From: Firmicutes bacterium UBA7523 | GTDB lineage: Bacteria > Bacillota > Dethiobacteria > Dethiobacterales > Dethiobacteraceae | Reading direction: 5' to 3' | Assembly: GCA_002479415.1 (NCBI GenBank) | Contig: DLMZ01000055.1 | Coordinates: 1-22,238 of the forward strand | Length of the DNA stretch: 22,238 bases | Part shown: positions 1-7,377 of the stretch, one piece after another | Layout of the letters: each line of letters opens with the position of its first letter | How positions within the stretch are numbered: the first letter of the stretch is position 1 | Notes under the pieces: generated by a model | What the model saw: the letters and a program-made list of their open reading frames with translations, nothing else | Databases searched by the model: none | What the model was told of the DNA's origin: nothing | Made by a program: the position numbers and the translations under genes

Positions 1-189
1 ATGGTAATTGATTGGATCATAAAATATGGATATAAAAAAGATGAACATTTCCGAGGGCTTTCAGTTACTATTAATAAAGCAAATGAGTCGGCAATCAAAG
101 CTGTTAAAAGGTACGGGTTTAAAGTTTCAGGTGAACGTAAGAAGTATTTCGACTTTACGAAACTGGTGTCTTTAGGTAAAAAATTATGA
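1..189 (+). CDS. GNAT-family N-acetyltransferase, C-terminal fragment (5' end outside window)
   Basis: The visible 62 residues end in the typical tail of a Gcn5-related acetyltransferase: an Asn-Glu-Ser-Ala stretch about 28 residues in, an amphipathic helix, then a Lys-Arg-Tyr-Gly-Phe segment. This matches the acetyl-CoA-binding 'N-x-x-A...k-x-G-F' end of the fold. The catalytic core lies upstream of the window, so the substrate cannot be judged. The ATG at base 1 is probably internal. The stop overlaps the next start (ATGA), so the gene is translationally coupled to the ATP-grasp gene. Base composition is clearly A+T-rich compared with the genes from position 1441 onward. The family assignment rests on a short motif only. 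Confidence 0.6.
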   Translation: MVIDWIIKYGYKKDEHFRGLSVTINKANESAIKAVKRYGFKVSGERKKYFDFTKLVSLGKKL

Positions 190-1247
190 TCGGAATCTTA
201 ATGTCTTCCATGGCCTTTAATCGGGAAGCGAAGTATTTTAACAATAAAGAGAGCATATTTAATCAGTACAAACCCTTGGCAAATAAATATCAGGTAGATT
301 TATGCATGTTTAGTTACAAACGAATAAAACACCAGAATGTGGTTGATGCACTTGTTTATTCGTGCAAGCAAGATAAATTGGTACGGAAAAGTGTTGCACT
401 ACCGAGAGTAAATATTGTCCGTAACACCCGCTACATTGTGAGCCAAGAACTAATTAGCAAGCTAGAAAAATTAAACAATCAGGATTTTCACTTTATTAAC
501 TTACCTTTACTATTGCAATTAAATAAAATGCAGAATCATGAGTATTTAAAATCGCATAAGATATTAAGAGATCATCTTCCACCTACCAAAATCTTATCAT
601 TCGAGCATTTAGACTCATTTACCCGGCTATACGGCAAAGTGATTATTAAACCGATTTATGGATCTAAAGGGAGAAGGATAACTATTATAGAAAAAAATCA
701 AGCAAATTATCTGGTATGCCAAACACCCTCCAAAAAATATGATTACACAAATAGTGGATTAACCAAGAAAGAGACATTTGTTCCACACTCACAAATAAAA
801 CAGTTTTATAATGAAACTTTTCGTAATCCTAAGTCTTTTCTCGTTCAGCAATGGATTGAATTTAGAGAATTAAACGGTCGTCCTTATGACATAAGGGCAG
901 TTGTACAGAAAAATGGCAAAAATAAATGGCAATTAACAAGTCGTGTAGCCAGAGTCGCAAACAAAAAAGGGCAAATTACTAATCTTAATCAAGGTGGGGA
1001 AAAGGTCTCTTTATCAGAATTGAAAATTAATAAATATCATCGGGATATTCGTAAATTTTGTCTGGAAATAGCTAAAAGTCTTGAAAAGCATTATTCGTGG
1101 ACTGCAGAGATGGGTATTGATTTGTCAATCGACAATAGTAATAAGCTGTGGTATATTGAAACGAATTTCTGCCCTGAAAAAATGAAATGGTCAACTATTT
1201 ATAAAATTCCATTTGAGTATGCGTACTATAAGTATACAAGATTGTAG
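186..1247 (+). CDS. YheC/YheD-family ATP-grasp protein (endospore coat-associated type)
   Basis: A 353-residue protein, close to the roughly 360 residues of Bacillus YheC/YheD. The N-terminal third is the family pre-domain. An ATP-grasp core follows: a Lys-Pro-(x)2-Gly-Ser-Lys-Gly nucleotide-binding loop near residues 156-163, a 'QQWIE...GRPYDIRAVVQ' segment near 222-240, an Arg-Val-Ala-Arg and Asn-Leu-(x)2-Gly-Gly segment near 255-272, and a C-terminal acidic Glu-Thr-Asn with Pro near 328-333 that corresponds to the Mg/ATP-binding end. ATP-grasp enzymes form a carboxylate-amine or thiol bond through an acylphosphate; the substrates of YheC/YheD are not established, though the Bacillus proteins are linked to the spore coat. 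The start ATG overlaps the upstream stop by 4 nt. A+T content is high, and lineage-specific acquisition is possible. The family call is firm; the function is open. Confidence 0.8.
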   Translation: MIGILMSSMAFNREAKYFNNKESIFNQYKPLANKYQVDLCMFSYKRIKHQNVVDALVYSCKQDKLVRKSVALPRVNIVRNTRYIVSQELISKLEKLNNQDFHFINLPLLLQLNKMQNHEYLKSHKILRDHLPPTKILSFEHLDSFTRLYGKVIIKPIYGSKGRRITIIEKNQANYLVCQTPSKKYDYTNSGLTKKETFVPHSQIKQFYNETFRNPKSFLVQQWIEFRELNGRPYDIRAVVQKNGKNKWQLTSRVARVANKKGQITNLNQGGEKVSLSELKINKYHRDIRKFCLEIAKSLEKHYSWTAEMGIDLSIDNSNKLWYIETNFCPEKMKWSTIYKIPFEYAYYKYTRL

Positions 1248-1252
1248 TTTTC

Positions 1253-1304
1253 ACATCTCCAACTATGTGCTAAAATTTTTGCGCAAAGATTTGGAGATGT
1301 TTTT
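1253..1304 (+). terminator. Stem-loop with short T tail after the ATP-grasp gene
   Basis: A perfect 10-bp inverted repeat (ACATCTCCAA at 1253-1262, TTGGAGATGT at 1291-1300) begins 6 nt after the stop and is followed directly by TTTT. The 28-nt loop is long for an intrinsic terminator, so the call is tentative. It does lie exactly where the A+T-rich block ends and a new transcription unit begins. Confidence 0.45.
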
Positions 1305-1323
1305 GTATGTTAATTATAAACTG

Positions 1324-1402
1324 TTACTGCCACGTTACCGCTTGGTATACTGCCGAGAACGGGACAAAAAAACACTTCTGTCGTGTTTGTATGTGGTATA
1401 CT
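1324..1402 (+). promoter_or_regulatory. Tandem extended -10 promoters before moaC
   Basis: The 9-mer TGGTATACT occurs twice, at 1343-1351 and 1394-1402. Each copy is an extended -10 element (TGn followed by TATACT). The first has a weak -35 (TTACTG, 1324-1329, 16-nt spacer) and the second has no convincing -35. Predicted starts near 1358 and 1409 lie before the moaC ribosome-binding site at 1425-1431. An imperfect dyad, 1364-1375 with 1383-1394 (10 of 12 positions pairing, 7-nt loop), lies between the copies and abuts the second -10, as an operator might. Confidence 0.5.
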
Positions 1403-1440
1403 AAACTATGTAAAATGATTTCATGGAGGTGGGGACAAGC

Positions 1441-1923
1441 ATGGAGGAACTGACTCACATAAATGATGAGGGACGGGCACGAATGGTGGATGTTTCGGGC
1501 AAGCAGGATACTATTCGTGTAGCTGTGGCGCGCGGCGACGTTACAATGTTGCCGGAGACGCTGGAAAGAATAGCTCATGGCGGCATTGCAAAGGGTGATG
1601 TTCTTGCTGTTGCCCAGGTGGCAGGAATTATGGCTGCGAAGCAAACTTGGCAGCTTGTACCCATGTGTCATCCGTTGTTTTTGACTGGAGCAGACATTAT
1701 GTTTGCTTTCGACTGGGAGTTACACCGCTTGGAGATTGAAGCTAGAGTTGGAACAACAGGGAAAACAGGGGTGGAGATGGAGGCTTTAACGGCTGTTTCC
1801 GTGACAGCTTTAACAGTTTACGATATGTGTAAAGCTATTGACAAAAACATGGTTGTGGGAAATATTCATCTGGTGGAGAAGCAGGGTGGCAAGTCAGGGC
1901 ATTTTCGCAGGCTTGAAGTCTAG
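1441..1923 (+). CDS. moaC: Cyclic pyranopterin monophosphate synthase MoaC
   Basis: MoaC converts the cyclic GTP intermediate made by MoaA into cyclic pyranopterin monophosphate, a cytosolic step of molybdenum cofactor synthesis. The 160-residue product has the usual length. It carries the family signatures MVDVSGK near residue 15, LVPMCHPL near 73, an EMEALTAVS stretch, and Asp128 and Lys131 in DMCK, which match the catalytic Asp128/Lys131 of the E. coli enzyme. A longer reading frame opens at 1423, but GGAGGTG at 1425-1431 is the ribosome-binding site for the ATG at 1441. No other moa or moe gene is in the window, so the rest of the pathway must be elsewhere. It may be cotranscribed with apbE, 78 nt downstream, since no terminator is visible between them. 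Confidence 0.95.
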   Translation: MEELTHINDEGRARMVDVSGKQDTIRVAVARGDVTMLPETLERIAHGGIAKGDVLAVAQVAGIMAAKQTWQLVPMCHPLFLTGADIMFAFDWELHRLEIEARVGTTGKTGVEMEALTAVSVTALTVYDMCKAIDKNMVVGNIHLVEKQGGKSGHFRRLEV

Positions 1924-2001
1924 CAGCTATAATGTCTTTCTTGCGGATTTATCTTCTCCGTGATAAACTTGTTGCATATTATGTAAAAGGGAGAGAGACG
2001 G

Positions 2002-3018
2002 TTGAAAAAGAAACTTATTCCATCTCTTATCATTATAGCTGTCCTTGCTGTTTCGGCTATATTATTTATTCGTTCTGATGAGGGTAAAAAGATTACAAAG
2101 ACGGAATTTCTGATGGATACCATTGTGGAGAGCGTTATTTACGCTGATAATGCTAAACAGGGCGAAGAAGCGCTAACTGCCGCCTATAACGAGATTATTA
2201 GGCTTGAAAGTGTATTGGACAGGCATACGTCCGGATCAGATGTGACTAAAGTAAACGAAGCGGCCGGTATGTCTGCCGTTCAAGTTTCACAAAACACTTT
2301 GGATGTGGTTAACCGCTCCCTGGAAGTTGGAGCTTTCAGTGAGGGAGCCTTTGATATTACCATAGCACCGCTGATTAAGCTTTGGGGCTTTGGGACAAGC
2401 AATACACAAGTTCCCAGCGAAACAGAATTGCGGGAAGCTCTTGCTTTGGTTGATTACAAACTGGTGCAGGTTGACGACAGTGCAAGCACCGTTTTTTTGC
2501 CAAAAGCAGGGATGGAGCTGGATTTGGGCGGCATAGCAAAAGGGTTTATAGTTGACAGGGCAGTGGATGTTCTCAGGGAAAAGGGTATCACTTCCGCCTA
2601 CCTTGATGCGGGAGGAGATATCCGGGTTTTAGGGAGCAAGCCGGACGGCACCCCCTGGCGTATTGGGGTGCGCCATCCCCGGGACAGGAGGGGTATCGCC
2701 GCTGTAGTGGAAATACGAGACAGCGCAATAGTAACCTCCGGGGACTACGAGCGTTTTTTTCACGAAAATGGGGAACGTTATCATCACATAATTAATCCAG
2801 GGACAGGGATGCCTACACATGGACTGACTAGCGTTACAGTAGTTGCTGCTGATGCGTTTACGGCTGATGCTTATTCAACGGCTGTTTTTGTGCTGGGGTT
2901 AGAGCGTGGTGTTGCTTTAGTGGAGTCGATGCCCGGAGTGGAAGCAGTTATTATTACCGAAGATTTTCAGGTGCATATTACCAGTGGTCTTGAAGGCCTT
3001 GTTGACGTGAGAATCTAA
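2002..3018 (+). CDS. apbE: FAD:protein FMN transferase ApbE
   Basis: ApbE transfers FMN from FAD to a Thr/Ser of extracytoplasmic target proteins such as RnfG/RnfD-type subunits, using Mg2+. The 338-residue product opens with a Lys-rich start and a hydrophobic segment at about residues 4-23. No lipobox Cys is visible, so it is probably a membrane-anchored exported protein rather than a lipoprotein. Family motifs in order are LDLGGIAKGFIVDRAV (about 174-189), the DAGGD loop (about 204-208), an INPGTGMP stretch (about 266-273) and DAYSTAVFVLG (about 292-302). The start is TTG behind GGGAGAGA. The stop and the next start share a base (TAATG), so it is coupled to the Gx-type membrane gene. No obvious flavinylated target is in the window. 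Confidence 0.93.
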   Translation: MKKKLIPSLIIIAVLAVSAILFIRSDEGKKITKTEFLMDTIVESVIYADNAKQGEEALTAAYNEIIRLESVLDRHTSGSDVTKVNEAAGMSAVQVSQNTLDVVNRSLEVGAFSEGAFDITIAPLIKLWGFGTSNTQVPSETELREALALVDYKLVQVDDSASTVFLPKAGMELDLGGIAKGFIVDRAVDVLREKGITSAYLDAGGDIRVLGSKPDGTPWRIGVRHPRDRRGIAAVVEIRDSAIVTSGDYERFFHENGERYHHIINPGTGMPTHGLTSVTVVAADAFTADAYSTAVFVLGLERGVALVESMPGVEAVIITEDFQVHITSGLEGLVDVRI

Positions 3019-3539
3019 TGAATACACGCAAATTGACACATATTGCAGTGCTTGTTACTTTTGCTTTGGCCATTCATGTGGTTGAATCTCTGATCTCTGT
3101 GCCTATGTTGGTCCCCGGCGCCAAAATAGGGTTGGCAAATATCATTACGCTTTTGACCTTTATTATCTATGGATTTAAAACGGCTATTTTTGTTGCTGTG
3201 GTGCGTGCGGTTGTCGGCAGCATTTTTCTAGGTAATTTTTTGGGGTTTGGATTTATTCTTAGTCTCAGCGGTGCTGTATTTTCCACGTTAGCTATGTCAC
3301 TTGGCATTTACCTTTGGCGCAAGGACATGCTTTCTCTCATCGCTGTAAGCATTTTGGGGGCAGTTGCACACAATACTGCCCAAGTTACGGCAGCCGGTAT
3401 ACTAATTCGCAATATGAATTTGTTAAAGCTTTATTTACCGCTGCTTCTAATTTTAGCTATTCCCACCGGCTATTTTACCGGGTTGGCCGTTGTTTATGTG
3501 CACAAAGCGCTCATCCGTGCAATTGGAGAAGATAATTAA
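3018..3539 (+). CDS. Gx transporter / heptaprenyl diphosphate synthase component I-like membrane protein
   Basis: A very hydrophobic 173-residue protein with about five to six membrane segments. The N-terminal 'VPGAKIGLANIITL' and 'VVRAVVGSIFLGNFLGFGF' stretches are characteristic of the family annotated as Gx transporter or heptaprenyl diphosphate synthase component I (Pfam Hpre_diP_synt_I). The family name is historical. An integral membrane protein with conserved Gly/Ala helices is more consistent with transport or membrane assembly than with prenyl synthesis. It is commonly found next to ApbE, as here, where it is coupled by a TAATG overlap. That pairing suggests a role connected with flavinylated membrane proteins, but the substrate is not established. 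Confidence 0.8.
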   Translation: MNTRKLTHIAVLVTFALAIHVVESLISVPMLVPGAKIGLANIITLLTFIIYGFKTAIFVAVVRAVVGSIFLGNFLGFGFILSLSGAVFSTLAMSLGIYLWRKDMLSLIAVSILGAVAHNTAQVTAAGILIRNMNLLKLYLPLLLILAIPTGYFTGLAVVYVHKALIRAIGEDN

Positions 3540-3555
3540 GCATAAAGGAGGCCCT

Positions 3556-4182
3556 ATGAGAAAGCTTGTCTTGGCTTCAGCGTCTCCTCGCCGTGCAGCT
3601 TTGCTTCGGCAAATTGGTTTGTCCTTTGATGTTGTGGAAAGCGGTGTGGATGAGGATAAAGTGAGGGACACAGATCCGATGCGGCTTGTAAGCCAATTGG
3701 CTCTTTGCAAGGCTGAAGCTGTGGCCAAAGTTGTCCCCGACAGCATAATAATTGCCGCAGATACAGTTGTCTGCACAGACGGCTGCTTACTGGGTAAACC
3801 GGCAGATGCTGCTGAGGCAGCCGCTATGCTAGGAAAATTGTCCGGCAGTTGCCACAGTGTAATGACCGGCTTGGCTGTGCTTGCCGAGGGACGGAAGGAA
3901 ACGCATGTAGAATGTACAGATGTTTATATGCGGCATATCTTTCCAGAGGAAATAGATTGGTATATTGCGAGCGGTGAGCCGTTTGATAAGGCTGGAGGTT
4001 ATGGCATACAGGGCAAAGCGGCTGTTTTTGTGGAAATGCTGAACGGCTGTTACTATAATGTAGTAGGGCTGCCCCTTGCTGCATTGTGGCGTATTTTCGG
4101 CAGTTTGGGTATTAGAGTTTGGGAAGGAGCTGGTATTTATGACATCACGGCGCCTAACCATCAAGGATCTACCTCTAAGTGA
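3556..4182 (+). CDS. maf: Maf nucleoside-triphosphate pyrophosphatase
   Basis: Maf proteins hydrolyse noncanonical or methylated nucleoside triphosphates (dTTP/UTP-type in this subgroup) to monophosphates. In Bacillus, Maf overexpression inhibits septation. The 208-residue product has the N-terminal SASPRR signature (residues 8-13), the catalytic AADTVV segment with Asp69, and the DKAGGYGIQG motif. The frame is open upstream, but the ATG at 3556 has AAAGGAGG just ahead of it at 3544-3551, which fixes the start. The 3' end overlaps the radC start by 44 nt, more than usual, because the last part of the protein extends past the compact family core. Same maf-radC-mreB order as Bacillus. Confidence 0.92.
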   Translation: MRKLVLASASPRRAALLRQIGLSFDVVESGVDEDKVRDTDPMRLVSQLALCKAEAVAKVVPDSIIIAADTVVCTDGCLLGKPADAAEAAAMLGKLSGSCHSVMTGLAVLAEGRKETHVECTDVYMRHIFPEEIDWYIASGEPFDKAGGYGIQGKAAVFVEMLNGCYYNVVGLPLAALWRIFGSLGIRVWEGAGIYDITAPNHQGSTSK

Positions 4183-4828
4183 GCGCCCCAGGGAGCGGCT
4201 TATGCAAGATGGAGCCTCAGTTTTGTCAGATGCGGAGTTACTGGGTATACTAATACGCACCGGAAGCCGCCAAGATACGGCTGTTCAGCTGGCCGAAAGA
4301 ATTCTCGTTGAAATTAATGGCTTGCATGAATTGCCAAGAGTAACTGCGGATGAAATTAAAAAAGTCAAAGGGTTTGGCCCAGCTAAAGCTGTTACTCTTT
4401 TAGCAGCTGCTGAACTGGCAAAGCGGTTAAGTAACCGCTTCCGTGTGGAAGCGGTTACTGTTAGTTCTCCCGGTGATGCCGCCGGGTTAGTAATGGAAGA
4501 GATGCGCCATTACCAGAAGGAGCATTTTCGCGTTGTGATGCTCGATACAAAGAATAAGGTTCTAGGGATAGAAGACATTTCTATCGGCAGCTTAAACACA
4601 TCCCTTGTTCATCCAAGAGAGGTATTTCGTCCGGCAATACGTAAAGCTTGTGCCAGCGTTATTCTTGTTCATAATCACCCAAGCGGTGACCCTACTCCCA
4701 GCCGTGAAGACTTGGATGTTACGCGAAGGCTCTGCGAAGCAGGGAAGCTTATGGGCATAGAAATCTTGGACCATGTGGTCATCGGAGACGGCAGATATTT
4801 AAGCTTTCGTGAAAAAGGGCTCCTGTAA
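4139..4828 (+). CDS. radC: RadC family JAMM-domain protein
   Basis: A 229-residue protein of standard RadC length. The N-terminus has the SERPRERL and LSDAELLGILIRTGS signatures, then a helix-hairpin-helix-like region (KVKGFGPAKAVTL). The C-terminal half is an MPN/JAMM metalloprotease-like domain with the zinc motif H178-x-H180-PSGDPTPS-x2-D191 intact. RadC was once linked to DNA repair, but its biochemical activity remains unproven. The chosen ATG has AAGGAG at 4124-4129, 9 nt ahead; the open frame further upstream has no ribosome-binding site and lies inside maf. It is the last gene of the apbE-maf-radC run, and a new promoter follows. Confidence 0.92.
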   Translation: MTSRRLTIKDLPLSERPRERLMQDGASVLSDAELLGILIRTGSRQDTAVQLAERILVEINGLHELPRVTADEIKKVKGFGPAKAVTLLAAAELAKRLSNRFRVEAVTVSSPGDAAGLVMEEMRHYQKEHFRVVMLDTKNKVLGIEDISIGSLNTSLVHPREVFRPAIRKACASVILVHNHPSGDPTPSREDLDVTRRLCEAGKLMGIEILDHVVIGDGRYLSFREKGLL

Positions 4829-4853
4829 ATTGATGCCAATTTCAAATTTAATA

Positions 4854-4881
4854 TTGTGTCTCCGGTGAGAATTGATATAAT
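4854..4881 (+). promoter_or_regulatory. Sigma-A promoter of the mre operon
   Basis: TTGTGT (4854-4859), a 16-nt spacer, and a perfect TATAAT (4876-4881) preceded by TGA, giving an extended -10 (TGn). The predicted start is near 4888. The mreB ribosome-binding site (AAAGGGGA) follows at about 4914-4921. It lies in the 99-nt gap after radC and separates the mre genes from the maf-radC run. Confidence 0.75.
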
Positions 4882-4927
4882 GTATTATAGTGGCTAGTTG
4901 TTTTAACAGACGAAAGGGGACACTTCA

Positions 4928-5965
4928 ATGCGTTTTTTGACAAAGTATTTTACCCGTGATATCGGGATTGATTTAGGTACTGCCAACACCTTGGTATTTG
5001 TCAAGGGGAAAGGGATTGTATTAAGGGAACCTTCTGTAGTGGCCATACGCCGCGATACAGGAGAGATTCTCGAAGTGGGCGAAGAGGCTAAGCGCATGAT
5101 TGGCCGGACGCCGGGAAATATTGTGGCAATTCGTCCGATGAAGGACGGAGTTATTGCCGATTTTGATGTGACGCAGACTATGCTTCGACACTTTATTGCC
5201 AAAGCCTATAAGTGGAAAGCTATCTTTAAGGCGCAGGTGGTAGTATGTGTCCCATCCGGGGTAACTGAAGTTGAAAAGAGGGCTGTAATTGACGCTACTA
5301 AACAAGCGGGAGCGCGAGAAGCTTTCTTAATTGAGGAGCCTATGGCCGCAGCTATTGGTGCGGGGCTTCCCGTGGAACAACCCACAGGGAGCATGATTGT
5401 AGATATTGGCGGCGGAACTACAGAAGTTGCTATAATATCATTGGGTGGTATTGTCACCAGCCGCTCTATTAGGGTAGGCGGAGATGAGATGGATGAGGCC
5501 ATTGTCCAATATATCAAAAAGAATTACAATTTGATGATTGGTGAACGTACCGCAGAAGAAATTAAAATTGCCATCGGTACCGCATTACGCAGTGAAAAAA
5601 ATGCCAGAACTATGGATATTAGAGGACGGGATTTAGTCAGCGGGCTGCCTAAGACACAGCAGATTAGTGATGCGGAAATAGGTATGGCATTATCTGATCC
5701 TGTATCCAGTATTTTGGATGCAATTAAAATTACGCTGGAAAAAACTCCTCCAGAATTGGCCGCCGATATTATGGACAAGGGGATTGTTATGACCGGCGGC
5801 GGAGCTTTGCTGCATGGCTTGGATGCGCTGATTGCCAAGGAAACCGGTATGCCGGTTTATATTGCAGATAATACCTTGGATTGTGTTGCTTTAGGTGCAG
5901 GAAAAGTACTGGGAGAAATAGAATTGCTTCGAAGGGTCGCGTTACCTTCACGTAAAACCGTTTAA
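4928..5965 (+). CDS. mreB: Rod shape-determining actin homologue MreB
   Basis: MreB is the bacterial actin that polymerises under the membrane and guides lateral wall synthesis by RodA and PBP2. The 345-residue product has the actin-fold nucleotide motifs: phosphate-1 GIDLGTANTLVF (about residues 12-23), the phosphate-2 loop DIGGGTTEVAI, and the adenosine motif MTGGGALLHGLDAL in the last quarter. The N-terminal MRFLTKYFTRDIG resembles the short membrane-anchoring extension seen in Gram-positive MreB. Its place between radC and mreC identifies it as MreB proper rather than Mbl or MreBH. It starts with ATG behind AAAGGGGA and has its own extended -10 promoter. Confidence 0.97.
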   Translation: MRFLTKYFTRDIGIDLGTANTLVFVKGKGIVLREPSVVAIRRDTGEILEVGEEAKRMIGRTPGNIVAIRPMKDGVIADFDVTQTMLRHFIAKAYKWKAIFKAQVVVCVPSGVTEVEKRAVIDATKQAGAREAFLIEEPMAAAIGAGLPVEQPTGSMIVDIGGGTTEVAIISLGGIVTSRSIRVGGDEMDEAIVQYIKKNYNLMIGERTAEEIKIAIGTALRSEKNARTMDIRGRDLVSGLPKTQQISDAEIGMALSDPVSSILDAIKITLEKTPPELAADIMDKGIVMTGGGALLHGLDALIAKETGMPVYIADNTLDCVALGAGKVLGEIELLRRVALPSRKTV

Positions 5966-6000
5966 TTTGTCTCAATAATATACAGCAAGGAGAATTGAAA

Positions 6001-6858
6001 TTGTTTACGCCCCTGAAAGCAAGGAAAAAGACAGTTTCTCTCCTTTTGGCCCTCGTTCTGATGTTGTCCTTGTCCGGATTAACTTCACAGGGTCGACGGA
6101 ATATAACTTTTATAGAAGAAGCATTGATTACTGTTGTGGCCCCTGTTCAAGGGGTCTTTCAGCATTTAACTCGTACAGTTACAAGCTTTCTGGCGTCAGC
6201 CAAGAACTATCAGGTTTTATTAGAGGAGAACGCTAAGTTGCGTGAACAGTTGGCTGCATCATCTACATTGGAAGCTCGTTTAACTGAACTGCGCAAGGAA
6301 AATTATCGTTTGCGTGAAATGTTGGAATTTAAAGCAAGCACTGACTATGGTTTAGTTACTGCTGAAGTTATTGCCAGAGACAGTAGGAATTGGTTCAAAA
6401 CGGTGACAATCAACAAAGGGTCTATTCATGGGATAGAAAAAAATATGGCTGTTGTTACCAGTGAGGGTTTGGTTGGCAATGTATTAGCCGTTTCTCCCAT
6501 CGCATCCCAGGTAATGCTGCTAACCGATGGCAGACGCGCTGTGGGCGCACTTGTTCAGCGTTCGCGTGAACCGGGAGAAGTGGGTATTGTTGAAAATGCA
6601 CCTGGAGAGCCTGGTTTCCTTAGAATGTTAAACTTGCCGCGGGAAGCTAACATTCAGCCTGGAGATACTGTTATTTCTTCCGGATTAGGCGGGATTTTCC
6701 CCAAAGGGCTAGTTATTGGGTATGTATTAGAAACAGGAGATGATGAGGACGGCATACAAAAGTACGCGCTAATTCGTCCTGCTGCAAACTTTAACCGTCT
6801 TGAGGAAGTTTTTGTGGTCGTTCCAGTCACTATGCCGGATACAGAGGGGGATTCTTAA
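6001..6858 (+). CDS. mreC: Rod shape-determining protein MreC
   Basis: MreC is a bitopic membrane protein that links MreB to PBP2-RodA outside the membrane. The product has an N-terminal membrane segment (about residues 14-28), a coiled coil (about 60-110, rich in Leu/Glu/Arg), and the periplasmic beta-barrel domain with the GLVG and LLTDGRRAVGALV segments. Two in-frame TTG codons compete for the start: 5995 lies only 2 nt after the AGGAG at 5988-5992, whereas 6001 lies 8 nt after it. I therefore chose TTG 6001, giving 285 residues. The stop shares a base with the mreD start (TAATG). Confidence 0.93.
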   Translation: MFTPLKARKKTVSLLLALVLMLSLSGLTSQGRRNITFIEEALITVVAPVQGVFQHLTRTVTSFLASAKNYQVLLEENAKLREQLAASSTLEARLTELRKENYRLREMLEFKASTDYGLVTAEVIARDSRNWFKTVTINKGSIHGIEKNMAVVTSEGLVGNVLAVSPIASQVMLLTDGRRAVGALVQRSREPGEVGIVENAPGEPGFLRMLNLPREANIQPGDTVISSGLGGIFPKGLVIGYVLETGDDEDGIQKYALIRPAANFNRLEEVFVVVPVTMPDTEGDS

Positions 6859-7367
6859 TGCCCTTCCTAATAATCTCCGGGCTATTTTTAACAAGTTTTG
6901 TGTTGCAGGGGTCAGTTTTGGCCATAGCTGGTCCTCACGGCGTTCATCCCGATTTTATTCTAGTAATAGTTGTGGCCCTTGCTTTGCTTTCCGATAGCAA
7001 ACGGGGTGCGATAATCGGTCTAAGTGCCGGACTTATTCAAGATGTACTGTTTGGATCTCCTCTTGGCTTCTTTGCCTTTGTGAATATGCTCATAGGTGCG
7101 CTGGCAGGGCTTCTGGCTGATGAAATATATAAAGATTTCATTCTGGCGCCGATGTTGCTTGTTGCGGTTTTTACATTGTTAAGCGAGGTAGTTATTTTTT
7201 TGTTAATGCAGCTTTTCTTTACTCATTCTGTTCCTTTCCTTTATTATTTAAAGCATGTTTCTCTGATTAAGGTTGCAATGCATTTTTTAATTATTGCTTT
7301 ATTATATCCTCATCTGCATCGCGCACAGAAACACCACCTGCTTTTCCTTCAAGCAGGGGATGAATAG
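6858..7367 (+). CDS. mreD: Rod shape-determining protein MreD
   Basis: A 169-residue polytopic membrane protein with about five hydrophobic segments. It has the family features of an N-terminal helix, then HPDFILVIVVALAL and the GAIIGLSAGLIQDVLFG motif (about residues 50-66). MreD acts with MreC in the elongasome. Sequence conservation is low in this family, so the position between mreC and the PBP2 gene is the strongest support. It is translationally coupled to mreC by the TAATG overlap, and its stop is 10 nt before the mrdA start. Confidence 0.92.
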   Translation: MPFLIISGLFLTSFVLQGSVLAIAGPHGVHPDFILVIVVALALLSDSKRGAIIGLSAGLIQDVLFGSPLGFFAFVNMLIGALAGLLADEIYKDFILAPMLLVAVFTLLSEVVIFLLMQLFFTHSVPFLYYLKHVSLIKVAMHFLIIALLYPHLHRAQKHHLLFLQAGDE

Positions 7368-7377
7368 GGAGGTGCCT

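Noticed and set aside
1213..1404. A 63-codon + strand open frame across the gap before moaC
   Set aside because: No ribosome-binding site, overlaps the ATP-grasp gene, and covers the stem-loop and promoter elements; composition looks random.
1324..1671. A 115-codon minus strand open frame opposite moaC
   Set aside because: It mirrors the moaC coding strand, has no ribosome-binding site and resembles no family.
1926..1982. Promoter-like TATAAT (1928-1933) and TATTAT (1977-1982) before apbE
   Set aside because: Neither has a credible -35 at 15-19 nt, and neither has an extended -10 TGn.
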